NCBI RefSeq assembly: GCF_030272615.1
Contig: NC_081413.1
Span: 551,765,136 to 551,829,135 of the forward strand
Reading direction: 5' to 3'
From: Cryptomeria japonica
Taxonomy: Eukaryota; Streptophyta; Pinopsida; Cupressales; Cupressaceae
Length of the DNA stretch: 64,000 nucleotides
This document shows positions 35,010 to 48,137 of this stretch, piece by piece. A program made the translations under genes and the position numbers. How positions within the stretch are numbered: the first letter of the stretch is position 1; every line of letters starts with the position of its first letter. Under the pieces are notes generated by a model. That model saw only the letters and a program-made list of their open reading frames with translations. It was not told the DNA's origin and did no database searches.

Positions 35010-36560
35010 AAACATAAAAAAAATGCAATTCATATTCTTCACACTATCAATAACACCACACATTCACCACAAATGACACAACCAACACACGACTGGTTAT
35101 GCCCACATTCCAATACAAAGTCAGCATGTTGCTATGTTATGTACAACCCAGCTAATGGTTTAGCCATAAACTATCCATGATATTCCACTCTAGAACATAT
35201 TTCATTGCAATTGCAATGAACTAATGACTATGATCCATTGCCAACGCTATTAAAAAGGCTTCGTGTGTTCTCTCCATCCAAAATACAACACAAAAACTAG
35301 ACTTTCTTAAGGATTGATAAAGAAGGATACAAAAGATGCTTAACAAATCTGTTGTCTATTCTGGCTCCAAAACGGACCTTTCCTACAACGTGTTACCAAC
35401 AAGTTAGTCAATCGCAACCGCTAATTGCAAAATTGATGTTGTAAAACGAGTGTGCAACAATCAAGATGGTCAATCTATGTCAGAGAATACACAGGGATTC
35501 ATTACCATTAACAAAGTCTTTGACGATAATTAATGGGTACAGAGACCTCCAATTCATTTTTTGAAAGACACAAGTCTTTTGAAACGAGTGTCTATTCTAA
35601 AGCTTCCATCTCTTTGTTGACATGGGAATATTATTATTTATTAAAAATGTAGTCTTAAGTTATGAAAAGAAAAAAGAAAAAAACACTCTGAAGGATAGAC
35701 ACGTGAGGAGTTCATCGTGCCAACCCGAGACATATGAAACAGAATCCCAAATCACATTTCAAATCGGATTTGGATCATCAAACACATGTACTTCTCAAAC
35801 ATCACGAACATCAATAATCTAGAAATACAAATACACTAGGATGAACATTAACACTCTCATGCAAATCAATAGAATATATACAAATTTATAACACATAGTT
35901 TGCAAGAATTAGGATTTCTGGTTCATATATTCAACACTGGTTTCATGACTCAAAGATCCATAAATAACAATCATACTATGTTCAGGTTCAAAAATTATAT
36001 CTTATTGTCTAATATGGTGCATCTATAGCATATAATATAAGACATCAACCAATTGCATTGTTCATTTTCATTATTATCAAATTCAGTAAAAGTAAGGACA
36101 TTAATATTACATGATCAAGAACTGAAATTTATACATACATTTGTATTGCATAAAAAAATTATATACAACAAACTATAGATATAACAAGCATCTTTCAAAA
36201 AGTTGCACAAGCCCAAAGATTATTAACAAGGGGACATTACAGTGCAAGTAGTATTAAACAAGGGAGAGAGAGCAACAACCTAGGAATGTTTGGACGTTTG
36301 CCGGGGGACTACTCAATAGTCCTTGAAAATCAACAACCTAAATGGATAACTAATGTTACTAGTAGTCTACATTGGGAAGTACATGCATTTCAAAAGACAT
36401 AAAAGGAACCTACATGTTCATATATGAAAATGTAGTTTAACATTCAATATAAACTACCACTAAGTAATTTATATCACCTAAATTATATATGTCCATTTGC
36501 CATAGTACCAGAGCTATGCCAAAGTTGTCTATATCAACCACCTATTTTCGTACTGTTGTT
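35010..36560. other. mostly non-coding upstream region
   Basis: It holds one copy of the CTATTCTGGCTCCAAAAC motif with a TTAGTCAATCGCAACC block (35350-35450). Otherwise AT-rich, and it would include the promoter of the 31160-35006 gene; no TATA box could be assigned with confidence. Confidence 0.5.
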
Positions 36561-37560
36561 GTACGCTCAAGGATAGACGCCTCTATTCTGACTCAAAATC
36601 AACGCTATGGTCCGACTAACACGTAGCTTAGTCACACGTTTTGCACTATATTTTATATTCAACGGATGCAATTGGATAACATGTCATTGACACACAGTAC
36701 CATTTGTCTATTCTCGATCCTTGTTATTGACTAACTCCATCTCCTATTGTAAATTGCATCACGTGTTAGCCTTTGGCTTTACCGTTGTTAGTTGCATCAA
36801 ATCACAACCCATACATGAACAATGGTCTGAGAGGTTGTGTCTCTTCTGGTTCCAAAATAGACAAATCGTACAGACTAACAACGTTGTGCTAGACAGAAGC
36901 AGCCATCAAATGCAAAACCTACGATTAAAAGCCTTCCACAAACATGGGGTGTTAGTCCCCCCATTCTGTTTTTTGCAGCCACAATAGAGGCGTCCCACTG
37001 CGAGAGTAACTTGAGTTTCGTGCTAGTGTTTTCTCTGACAAAAGTACCAAGTTTTGCAGCCCACAACCTCTTCTTCCTTCCGGGATACCCTCCGAACGCG
37101 ATTCCTTCATTCGCAAGCTTTTAATGTGCATGTTATGCACAATAAACCGGCGGTAACGATGAAGCATGCTACAACCATCCTCCGACATGTCCACATAATT
37201 TTGCGTGGGCACCGAGGACTGAAACCGAGAACTCGACAACAAATCCACATCACATACCATGGGTCGAAGCACCACAAGAAGTTGGCATGGTATGCATGTC
37301 TTGGAAATGTATGTCGATGCATGTTGTTGGTACGATACGTCCACTGTCGAGCTACAATAGACATAGCCTCCCACATATATTTGCATATATGTTTATTCTA
37401 CACTTTTCGAGTGTGATTAGGTGCTTCCAACTTGTGTCATGTCTATTTAGTCTTCAAAATGAGATTGTAACAATGACATGAATCGACATACATGACACAC
37501 GTCTATTTTGGCTCCAAAAAGGACATATCGTACCAATGACATGCATCAACATACATGTCC
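36560..37560. other. region with scattered motif copies and overlapping short ORFs
   Basis: Motif copies occur at 36585, 36840 (CTTCTGGTTCCAAAATAGAC) and 37500 (CTATTTTGGCTCCAAAAAGG). Between 36950 and 37420 three frames are open for 90-145 codons, but the peptides are Cys/His/Tyr-rich without a recognised family and none is preferred. Confidence 0.4.
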
Positions 37561-38065
37561 GAGAATAAATATATATGCAAATACAAGTGGCAGGCACCTA
37601 ATAGTTACATGAAAGACAAAGTGAGGTAAAATGTTTTGTTTTAAATTGAGCTTCTTTTACGTGGCCTTGACCTCATTTACATGTTATGGTTTGCCTTTTG
37701 ATGAAAATAGACTCCTCAAAATCAGGTTGTTGACTGGTTGATGCAACCATTCCTTGACTGTGTGTGACCTGCTCTTGTTTAGGAGTTGATCTGTTGTTTG
37801 TTTGATGATAGAAAACATGGCGCCTTTTTTATTTGCCTAACGTGGAAAAAGTAAGACCAATGCACGAACGAAAACATTATTGTTGAAGGACTCCTTGTTG
37901 AAGCAACCTCCATCTATTTTGGCTCATTGTTGAAGGGGGATTTATGGGATTGTAGGTTTTCTTTTTTTATCTAATGAGAATAATGGAAACAAAGCATAAT
38001 ATTTCCATAGTTTCTTTTATCTATGTTTTATTCTTTCGTTTTATTCTATATTGCAGTAGACATGT

Positions 38066-38121
38066 TTGTGTGTGTGTGTGTGTGTGTGTCTCTCTGAGTG
38101 TGCACGCGCGTGTGTGTGTAT
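38066..38121 (+). repeat. (TG)n microsatellite
   Basis: A TG/GT run interrupted by TCTCTCTGAG and CACGCGCG, the only long simple repeat in the window. Confidence 0.9.
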
Positions 38122-38299
38122 TGCTTCATATTGACATATATATACTAACACACACCAAAACACAAACAAACAATACAAACCCTGATGGTTTTCAACAAAA
38201 TCCCAAAAATCAGCCCTCAACAATGAGCCGTCAACAATCAAACAGGGAACCTTGGTATCTTGACACGACCATGCTGCAAAATGATGCCTAATTTTCACA

Positions 38300-41200
38300 G
38301 ATAGAACACAAAATGTCATAGGAAATAAAAAAAATTTATTGAATGTCTTAGGGTTTCAAATTACCGCAGCCGCCTAAGCCTCCACCCAAATCGTTGTCCT
38401 CTTGACACCTCCCAAGGGCACACTCACAACCACCTCTATGATACAAAAATGATATAAAAATTTACAATTTCAAACACAGGGTTGACGAAGGAATCATAAA
38501 ATTATTTTTATTTGTTAGGGTTTGAATTTACTGATGCCGCCATAACCCTACACAACAATCTTCAATCGTACCACCCCATGTACGCTACGATACCTCCTCC
38601 CTGCACATGAAAAAAACCCGTGTGTTAACAGGCGATAACAATAGGACTAACAATATACCTAGAAAACTTGCGTTATGCATGCGGTCGGCTTTTCTCCTCC
38701 CCTTTAGAGCCACACATATTTTGAGAATGCATACCTATAACTACAATTGAAGCGCAGCTCCTTCGCTCAGTGATTCAACCGGGGACATGAATTTACACGG
38801 TCGAATATTTTGTTTCACCTCCACCAATGTGTTCTGCATGCAGCTACCAAACAAAATATATTTTCAATTTTTACGAAATTGAGTTTTCATTCAAAATTTT
38901 TTAAAAAAATTAATTGAAATTTTTGCCCATAACACGTGCATGCCGATGTTAGTTGACTCGTGGATGCAATAAAGCGGGTTACCCAAAAAAATGGCTGCGT
39001 GGCCATTCAAAATAAATAAAATCAAAATTGGCGGTCACCGAAAATGTAAACCGCTTGCCCGACAGTATGTTAACTGCCTCGCCCGATGTAACCATCACAT
39101 CACGGTGACAACAAGCTTTTCCGTCAAACGCAAAATGACAACATCATCCACGTCATCGCAGCCGCGAATTCCTCCATGTCATCTGTGGGTCCCAGGAACG
39201 TCGCTCTCATGGACTTGCCGTACTTGAATGGTATGCCTTTGGCATCATATAGAGGCATGCCGTTTTGGAGCCAGAATAGCTACAGCTTGATGCGATCGCT
39301 AATGTCCAACTAGGCCATTCCAAGCTGTTGACAATAAATGATGTACTCAGACATTAAATTTATGCATTTGGTAAAGTTGAAGAATTATATTAAATTTTTT
39401 AAATCAAAGTAAAAAATCAATTTTTTTACCCATTATAATTCCTATTAGCCAATAGAACAATAAATAAATAATTTTATTTAATTCATTTGAATATGCATAA
39501 TTATTAAAATTATTCAATTGTATATAAATCATTTAAATTCTTAAATTTGATTGATCAATTGAAAAAAGAAAATGTACCCAATGGATGCATAAATATCCAG
39601 CCATGCAGGAACTAAAAAAATAGCTAAATGTTTGTTTTGTAAGGTTTCTTTAGGTTAACGACAACTGGGCATTTAGAGACACAGTTTGGGCGAACACAAA
39701 AGAAAAGAAAAATAATTAAGTAGACTATCAAGGAAGAAAAAAAGGCATACCAGAAGTCCATAAACAGTAAGTAGATTGAAGTGCAGAGAGGTCATGAGAG
39801 TTGTAGAGCTTGGATGTTATTCTGCCTGATTGCAGCCTCCCAAGAACCGTGTTAAGCCTCCCGTGCTTCCAAAATACTTTGTATCATAATGTGGAGTAAA
39901 CAGCTTGCATATAACACATTTTCAAAAATAAATTTATGCAAACAATCCCGTTAGTTTGATTGGCTAAGCGAAAATTAATTAATAACAGTTTAAATGTTAC
40001 TGCCGTTATAGTTTTCTGGCAGAACTAATAAAGATTGATTATCTTTCTAATTTATAAGTTTTGTTTTAGTTGTGTTTTGATTCTTATAAAAGGATATCAT
40101 TTCTTTATTGAAACTTTTTTTACACAAACAACATCATTTTGTAAATGGTCTATTAATTGATCCCTTGCATTGCACAAATGCATGCAAAAAAAAAGATCAA
40201 TTTTATTTTTAAAAACAGGTTGTGTATCTCAAATGAAAGATGTCTAATTAAAAAAATCAACATGTAATTGTTTTACAATAATTTCAACTTAAGCAAATGT
40301 AAAATTTCAAAAATATATTAAAAAACTAAAGTTGTAGCCCTTATGCAAAAATAGGAAACTTTGAAAAAAAAAATAGGAGATTTATTTTTTGCTAAAAAAA
40401 TTATACACAACATAATATAAAAAAATAAATTAAATACCTCATCTATCAATTATTTCATAGAAGTGACATCCTAATTGCAATATTATTGTAGCTCAATTGA
40501 TAAGAAATTAAAAAATTGCATTTACTTTAGAGGTGAGAATTTGAAAATATTAAATGCTTTATAATAAAAAAGTTAAAATCATTTTATCACACATACAAAA
40601 CATATAAGCATAAAAAATTAGTTGCTTCTCCAACATTTCCAATTTGATGTAAAAATGGGTTCAACAAGGTGAAGGCTCAATTTGAGCCTAGATTAATGTG
40701 GGGCCAAGCAAGTGTTATGGTATTGCCCATTAAACATTAGAAGATATAAAAATAATTCTCTTCTCTTTGTAAATTGATTGGCCAATTTTTTTTTTCTCTA
40801 TTTTCAAATGAAAAATTAAAAAAATCACTAACAAAAATATAAGCTACCAATCAGAAAACAAGAAAAAGAGAGAAAAATGTAAATTTAAAAAATAAAATGA
40901 TTTCAAACTATAGCTTATCTCATTTCTTATGTTTAGTGCACAAATTCCAATACAGATTAATTGCAAAAAAAAGTACATTGAAAACATAAGTCTATCTTCA
41001 ATCAAACTTAGCACAATGATTAGGCTCAAGCTAACTTTGCACTTAAACTTACAATCAACAAACCACAAAAAGTATGAAGGGATTCATCACATATCATTGC
41101 ATTTCTCCATTAAAATCAATGAGCTTCAACTAAATTTGAGAAGTAACAAGAAACCATGCAACATGTAGAAATTACACATAGAATGCATTTGATTCGTATG

Positions 41201-42780
41201 TCTTAAATGTTTCTCAATTATTATTATCGATTTTGTTGGTTCCCAAATCAACAGATTGTAAAACCCTAAGACTATGCCAAATTCTATTATCAGGTTTCAC
41301 AAGTGATCTAGCCAATGAACAAGAATCAACCTAAGGGTTGGTGTATTTTGCTCTTTAAGCTTTGCTATGCCTAGGTGGGTGTACCTCTATCATCAACAAT
41401 TATTTACTTCTCATGAAATAAACAATGTCAATAAAGCAGATTGTGATCCTCATACAAATTGTAAGGAATATATGATTAATGTTTTCAATTAGATAACCCT
41501 TCCCTAATCTATTTCATTTTGGCATGAGGACTTGAAATAGATAATCAAAATATCAATCTAACTCCTACCTCTACTACTAAAATTATTGCTAAAATATGAG
41601 ATAAATAATATATTTATTGAGGGTTTTTGAATAACTTTTCAAAAAAATGGCGAGTACAAGGAGCAAGGAAATTAGGTAGGAAGGAGATCTTGAAGGAAAG
41701 TCATGGAACAAGGTGGAGGAGGTAGAGTTTCTAAACAATAGCCATGACAAGAATGGAGCAAAGAGACATATTCCATAATGAGTCTATGAAAATGGAAGGT
41801 GGGTGGGTTGGTGCTCATAACAACATTCTTAATAAAAGAGGGTTCATACAAGTCAATATAAACTATAAATCTATCTACTTCTATTTAAACAAATATTTAT
41901 AATATAGAATAAATGTGTACTGAAGGCTAAAATGGTTCTCTTGTTTTCCTAGGAGGGGTCATCACTAATGAAATAGATAAAATTGAGGTGGAAGGAGATT
42001 GAACCATAGTTGTTAATGTTATTAGACAAGGTTGCATGCGAAATTGGAAACTAAATGACTTATCCAAAAAAAATGAACCAACATAGATACAAAATAGGTT
42101 CAGTTTATAAAAACTAAATTAGGACTTTCATGCAAACCCAAATCTTGCAAATAATGAATAAGAACTCAATCTTAGATGATAAATACAATCCAATCAAACC
42201 CCAATTCCCCCTAATAACCACTTGAAATCAAATTGCGTAAATCAACTGAAAACAAACCGAGTAAAATAAATGTACTGCAACTTACTTTTAAGTGCCATAG
42301 AATAGAAAATCTGACCGGATTGAGCTAAGGGGTTCGATTGTAGGAGAGATATCTCTACGCCATGTAACTCAGCTTCCATAATTATATAGTATCATTAATG
42401 CAATGTTTGGTAAGATAGGTTACATTAATCATTAACCAACTAACACAATCATCTATCGAGCTTATTCCTTCGTTGTCTCTATTAGATTTTTATATAAATA
42501 TGTATGTATATATATCTATATCTTGTAGTGGGTGTACCACACAAGTATTTAGGTTATGGTTCTGTTGAACGATACAAGGCATGTCTTGCAGCTAAGGATT
42601 TTTTATAGGTTGACTATTTACTACTCTATGAATTTTTTTTGTAGCCAAGATGGATCCAGTTCACCTTGTTCTTTCTTCTTCAATGAACTATGTTGATTAC
42701 TAAATGTTTCAATTAACCTATTAGTTTGTGAACCTAACAAATAATTAAAAGTCTATAACTTAACCAAATTTACTACCATT
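38300..42780. other. long AT-rich non-coding region
   Basis: It holds one reverse copy of the GGCTCCAAAA motif at about 39260-39285. The rest is AT-rich with A/T runs, no credible ORF, no LTR ends and no RNA gene recognised. Confidence 0.5.
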
Positions 42781-42859
42781 TGTTATGCCCTGCATGGTCC
42801 CCCTTATTTTTGTCTTTTTCTGTTTGTTTTCCTTTTTTATTTTAGTTTTTTCCTTGCCC

Positions 42860-44060
42860 ACCTTAGGAGTTCAGGTTCCCAAAGCCTGGAGGTGACCTTT
42901 TGTTTGTTTTTGGTTCCTTGCTCGGAAGTTTAGGTTCCCAAGTTTATGAGTTTTCTTCTTTTTTTTTTTGGATCATCCCTTCGGAAGTCCGCATTTTCGG
43001 ACTCCCAAAGTGTTTGTTTGTCTTTGGAGTTACTAACCCTGGAGGTTTGGGTTTCCGAACTCCCGGGTTGGTTTTCTGTTTTGTTATTCCGGTATTCTGG
43101 GTCCTCAGGGTTCCGAGTTGGTCGCCTATGTTGCACTTCAGAAACTCAGGTTCCCGAAGTAGCATTTGATGTGGTGCTTGGTTAGGGGTATAAATATGGT
43201 AGGAGGTCATTTTGGAGCTCATTTGTGCACTTATTTTTCCGAATTTAGAGCTTTGACCTCACGATTTCACGTTCCCGCACGCCCGATCAAGCACTGTCTT
43301 CTTTTTTTCGTGCCTGGTAGGTGGATTTCTTGCCTTGCTCATTTATATTTGCATGTGCTTTTGGTTAGATTTCATTTTTATTTCTTAGATTTTTGCTTGT
43401 TTCGTTTGTTTTTATTTTAGTTTTCTGTTGTTTCCTAACCTCGAAATCTCGGATTCTCGAAGTTCCGGGTTAGGTCTTTTTCTCGTTGTTGTGTCATTTC
43501 GGAAATCCAAGTTCCCTAGTTCCCAAAACAACTATCATAGGGTTTTCTTTTGTTTGTTTGTTTCCCACCACTTTGGAAACTTAGGTCCCCAGGTTCCCAA
43601 AATGATGGTCTTGGTGGTTTTAGGTCTTAGGTCGAACTACTTCGAAACTCGAGTTTCCACGTTCCTAAATTAGTTTCTTTTTGCATGTCTGTTCAACTCG
43701 GAATCCTATAGTCCCAAGGTCTCGAGCTCTTTTATGATCCATCTTTGTAGTTTACCAGGACTTCAATTTTCTGAAGTTTCACGTTGCATTTTAGAGTCCC
43801 ACCCCGAAGTCCCGGGTTTTTTTTCATAGTCAGGGGTCTCACCACTTTGAAAACTTGAGTTCCTGAGTTCCCAAAGTGGTCTTTTTTTGTGCTTTTTGTG
43901 AGTTCGATATCCTGGGTCCCCAAGGTTCTGAGTTTGCTAGTTCTATTAGCGGTCTTAGCCCGTGACCTTGGACTCCCAGGTTTTCTTTGTGGTTTTTGTG
44001 TTTTCTCACCTCAAAACCTTGGGACCTCGGAGTCCCAAGGTGAGCTTTTTTTTCGCAAGG
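42860..44060 (+). repeat. array of imperfect palindromes (hairpin-like) upstream of ORF-B
   Basis: About 17 GC-richer units of 30-40 bp occur every 60-80 bp, each an imperfect inverted repeat, for example CCACTTTGAAAACTTGAG then GAGTTCCCAAAGTGG near 43845-43885, or CACCTCAAAACCTTGGGACC then GGAGTCCCAAGGTGAG near 44008-44045. Spacers are T-rich. A TATA-like tataaata lies at 43189-43196. The position ahead of ORF-B suggests a transcribed leader. Confidence 0.7.
43189..43196 (+). promoter_or_regulatory. possible TATA box
   Basis: TATAAATA after GGTTAGGGG, followed about 35 bp later by GGAGCTCATTTGTGCAC, reads like a core promoter for the ORF-B unit. The palindrome array would then be partly in the transcript. 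Confidence 0.35.
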
Positions 44061-44114
44061 TTTTCTCTTTGAATATTTTTTTATGTTTGTTTGGTTTGTT
44101 TTGTAGATTTAGCT

Positions 44115-45150
44115 ATGTTTAATGGAATCTTTCTGAAAGGCAAAAGATCTTGAGAAGCTGCCAGTCACCATGAAATATCAATACCAGGGGTGAACATATG
44201 CCTCCAAGCTGGAGGATGCCATCCAATTGGTAACAAACACAAAGATCAAGCACATAGAGCTTGAAGATATAGAGAGACAATTAGAGAAGCCAGGATTGAG
44301 TGCATAATACAGGCAGATTAAAAGATTTGGTCTGGTAGAGGCGACTATTTTCTTGCAGTTAGTGTAGGCATTGGAATTCATAATGCAAGTTGCACAATTT
44401 TACAATCCTGACACCAGACAGTGTGTAGATGTTGATGGGAAACCAGTGATTGATTTATCACCGAATATGTTGCCTTTGGTGTTCCAGATTCCCACTAGGA
44501 GAGAAACTTATTGGTCGAAGGGGAGGAAGATGGAGAAAGAGAATAGAATCAGAACATAAGCCAATGCAAGAAGAGAATGAATGAGGAATGGCTCAAGGAA
44601 GAGAGGAAAACAGGCTTAAAGGCAAATGAAAATTTGAGGTAGGATTTTAAAGAACCACAAAGGGATTTGATCATAATTCTTAGCAAGGCCTTCGACAAAC
44701 CTGCATGCCGACACTTCCATCCATGGATGTTCTTATTCATGTTAACTATTGTTGATGGACAACAATACTATAACTGGGCTCAAATTCTGTTAGATAACAT
44801 AAGAGACCAACTCAAAGAAGTACATAACATGAAGGATTTTTTTGTTACATCTTATGTTATTTGGGTTGCAACTAGATCAGGTCAATTTCCAGGGTTGCAA
44901 ACCGAGGGAAAACTGGGTGAAGAAGAAGGACATAAAGTCGTATGGGAATATTATACCCAATTGCTAGTGAAAGAATATAGGTTGCACTATAAGAGAATCA
45001 ATGACGCATTTTTGTTCCCTATCATTATAAAGTTAACAATTCACACTGGTTTTAGGATAAGCAAGGAGGCAATGGAGCTGGTAAAGAAGTAGGGGTGTTG
45101 GTTCATACAAAACTCCCCGATCTACCTATCTGAGAGTAAGTGGGTTCACT
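44115..45150 (+). pseudogene. ORF-B, segment 1: uncharacterised TE-associated protein
   Basis: One reading (44155-44558) has MKYQYQG, SKLEDAIQLVTNTKIKHIEL, MQVAQFYNPDTRQCVDVDGK and PVIDLSPNMLPLVFQIP. A frameshift leads to the second (44667-45092) with FLFMLTIVDGQQYYNWAQI and LLDNIRDQL, then VSGFTR at the break. The xLSPxxLxxVFxIP pattern recalls helical domains seen in plant transposon-encoded proteins, but the family assignment is uncertain. The second reading aligns with ORF-C (LTVCDDKIQIDWVRLI, SLHDQL). The LTR element at 45156 breaks it; the frame resumes at 52718. Confidence 0.65.
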
Positions 45151-45155
45151 AGAGA

Positions 45156-46301
45156 TGTTGGCTTGATTCAATGATTTTTGTATTTGATGACTTTATGTGT
45201 TTTCATTGATGGCACACATGTGTTCTAATTGTCACAGTCATCTTTGTATACTAGTTAAGGTAAACCAATACTATTGAGTCATCATATTGTTAACTAGTAT
45301 CATATGTATGAAGAAGTCTAACCGATATGAAGATGTCTAAACCAATATATGTAGTTAAGACAATCGGTTTTGATCAGTTCCAAAGTTACTAGTTTGAGAT
45401 GTAGTAGACAAAGTCAAGGAGGCGTGTGGAGACAATCACCCAGAATGAATTCAAGTGAATCAGTCTATGACTTTGAAGCGGTCAACACTTAACTGGTATT
45501 GGTGTTCTAACCAGTTTCCCAGTTTGTGTGACAAGTTATCACTGGTTGTGATGTCTTACCATCGACTGACACGTTGGCAGTGATTTGCGTCATGTTAAGG
45601 AAGATTGTCTAGATTCATTGAACCTAGGAAATTGTGTCAAGGTTCAGGAGTCGACATGAAATCTAATAGCTATAAAAAGATATTGTGATGAGTTATTTCA
45701 TATACAAGATGCAAGTTATGTTATGAGTTGGAGAGGATGTGATTTGTTGAAGGTATTGTAGAGTATGTCGGTGATGCAATAATGTATGTGCAGAAAAGGA
45801 TCTAAATGAGCAGAAGGTGCTATTCTTAGATCATTCCCAATGTTGTTCTCTAACAACTACAACAGTAAAATCCCTTAATCGGGTAAGCTCTAACAAGCTT
45901 CATTGTATAAATCCTCTAACAAGGTGATTCATTAACCTAGATCTAAATCCTCCACCGAGGTTACCTTTAACTAGGTATAGATCCTAACAGGGATTGAGAT
46001 CTTTAACAGGATCCGCTCCTAACAGTGCATTTGTAGACCTTAACCAGTCAATTATCTATTTCTGTAGATAGTTAACTTGTGAGTTCCATCCCACTGTGGT
46101 TTTTCCCAGTTGGGTTTTCCATTTATAAATATTTGTGTTATGGTGAATGTTTTAATTGTGGTAAATGATTTTATAACACTTTGGATTACATGCAAAGTCA
46201 TTGGTAAATTGGTTAAGTGTTTTTACTGGTCTGCAATTAAAGTGTTACTATTTTTGTTTTCACTGATTCACCCCCACTCTCAGTGATTTATAAGTTTATC
46301 A
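45156..46301 (+). repeat. 5' LTR of the 45-52 kb element
   Basis: It runs TGTTGGCTTG to TTTATCA. It contains spaced GTTARGGAT-type motifs in sense form (CCTCTAACAAGG, CCTAACAGGG; 45865-46035) and the box GTGGTTTTTCCCAGTTGGG (46096-46114), followed by a TATAAATA. Confidence 0.93.
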
Positions 46302-46302
46302 A

Positions 46303-46316
46303 TTGGCATCAGAGCC
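46303..46316 (+). other. primer-binding site
   Basis: TTGGCATCAGAGCC lies just inside the 5' LTR. The standard copia PBS has TGGTATCAGAG, so one base differs. Confidence 0.8.
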
Positions 46317-46368
46317 TAACTTCCTTAAGGATTAACCACTTGGAAGGAAACCCTAAAGCCATTATTGG

Positions 46369-47660
46369 GGACATGAGTTATAGAGAGATTGCTAGAGAAC
46401 TTGTTGAAACTAGGGATGAGCTAGAAATCCTAAGACACAAATTCAAAGCTTCACAAGCAAGAAGGAAAGAACTGATTGACCAATTATTAGAGATCTCTGA
46501 CAATAGCTCTTCAGATGAGGTGAAAATTGATGCACTTGTTGAATAAGTGGAGAAACTAAATGGTGAGAAACTTAACTTGAGGAGAGAACTTGAAGCCCTT
46601 ACAGTCCGTATGAGTGAAGAACTTGAAGCTAGGAGGACAGGTGACGACTGGATCAAAGAGAAAGATCATGAGATCCTTAAGATCAAGTAGGAGAATGCAA
46701 CTTTGTATGAACACTGGCATGAGGAGAAAGAAGAGAAAGAAGAAATAAAAGAAGATCTTGAAATAGCAATGTCTCTTAGAGAGACTCTTATGAAGAAAAA
46801 TGAAGATCTTACTAAAGAGCTTACAAAAGCCAATGATAAGCTTGATAAATTCAACAACAGTTCTACTATGTTGGATGAACAGATCCAATCTCAAAGGATG
46901 AAAGGTGATACATCTGGGTTAGGATACAATACATCTGAGAAGGGTGAATCTTTTGGTATCAAGAGTGACATGCATGAAGGTAAAAATGCTCCTAAGGCTA
47001 AGAAGCCTACCAGTAAGAAAGCTTACAAACATGTTTGCTTTAACTGTCATAAACCAGGACATGCTGCTAATGTTTGTAGAAGCAAATATAATGCTAATAT
47101 TGGTTATAGACCTAATACTAGGTATGCGCCTAGAAGATTTGAAGGTTATTGTTATACATGCAACATGTATGGGCATAGATTAGTTGAATGCAGATATGGA
47201 GAAAACAATCCTACACCTCACATGAATCGAAGACCTATTGGTGATTGGAGAAGGAATATCATCAGAGGAGGAACACAAATTGGCAAAGACCCTATGTTAA
47301 CCAATCTAGTCCTTATGAGATGGAAAAGAGAGTCAATGTGACTTGGTCAATTTGCAACAACTTTGGACATGTGGCTATGAACTACAGAAGAAGAACATGA
47401 AGGGGCAATGCAGGACCTTGGAGAGCATCTAGAATGGCCTGCTATCATTGTCATAAACTAGGACACATTGCGAAGTTTTGCAGAACAAAGAAGAACCAAC
47501 TAGTGAATCATCCTGCAGATTAGAAAGGGAAGCAAAAGGTTGATGTTGAAGAAACCAGATCCAAGATAAATAGGATCTTGAAGAAGAAAAGTGAGGACAA
47601 GCCATCAGAAGAACCAAATACTTCACCTAGTGTGGAGAATCCCACACCGACAAACTGAGC
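46369..47660 (+). pseudogene. gag-like protein: coiled coil plus multiple CCHC zinc knuckles
   Basis: The N-terminal part (from MSYREIARELVETRDELEIL at 46373) is a long charged coiled coil with two in-frame stops (about 46544 and 46688). It is followed by a Lys-rich linker and two intact knuckles: CFNCHKPGHAANVC near 47035 and CYTCNMYGHRLVEC near 47150. After a frameshift near 47335 come a degenerate third (CNNFGHVAMN) and an intact fourth (CYHCHKLGHIAKFC near 47440). Gag binds element RNA and forms particles. The coiled-coil start resembles that of the element at 63444 (QARRKEL shared). Having about four knuckles is more than the one or two usual in copia gag. Confidence 0.8.
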
Positions 47661-48137
47661 TTCTCAACAAGCCTAGGGGGAGCATATCAGTAAATCCATT
47701 TTTGAACCCCTTGAAGAAAGAATGGTAAGTGAATTTTGCACTTTGAGTTAGAATATGAGAATTTTGATATTTCTATCAATCGATCAATCGGTTAGTATAC
47801 CTATCGGTAAAAGCATATATGTTAAGTGATAATTAGGGTTTTTCAACCTATTAGTAGTACAATTAATGTAGTTGGAAAAGTTAATAAAAATCAATTTCAC
47901 TAAGTCATTTGTACCCTATTCAATTTGAAGAGCATTTTGTGAGCACTTGTAGAGTGAAATAGAATATTCCCAGTAGATTGTGAATGGATATTGAACAACA
48001 GAGTGAGAAGTTGGATCGAATTTGAAGCAAAGAAAAGCAAATCGAGTGTGCAAGTGAGAGAGCAACTAGAAACCATAGAAGCACGAAGGAAACAAGGTAT
48101 TTGGTCGATATCCTCTCTTGAATCAAAGTTATTAGGA

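Noticed and set aside
37054-37416. Possible gene (120 codons plus, 144 codons minus)
   Set aside because: Three overlapping frames are open with no family resemblance and no splice context that favours one of them.
20381-39290. Firm call of a 19 kb MULE with these ends
   Set aside because: Only about 18 bp of motif is shared, the motif occurs at many other places, and no flanking target duplication was found. Kept as a hypothesis only.
42781-42803. TGTTATGCCCTGCATGG as the start of an LTR for the ORF-B unit
   Set aside because: It looks like an LTR start, but no matching second LTR was found downstream of 56748 within the window.
42900-43670. Short ORFs in the palindrome array (for example 42900-43169)
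   Set aside because: Open by composition (TTT/GTT-rich); both strands are open and the repeat structure explains the sequence better.
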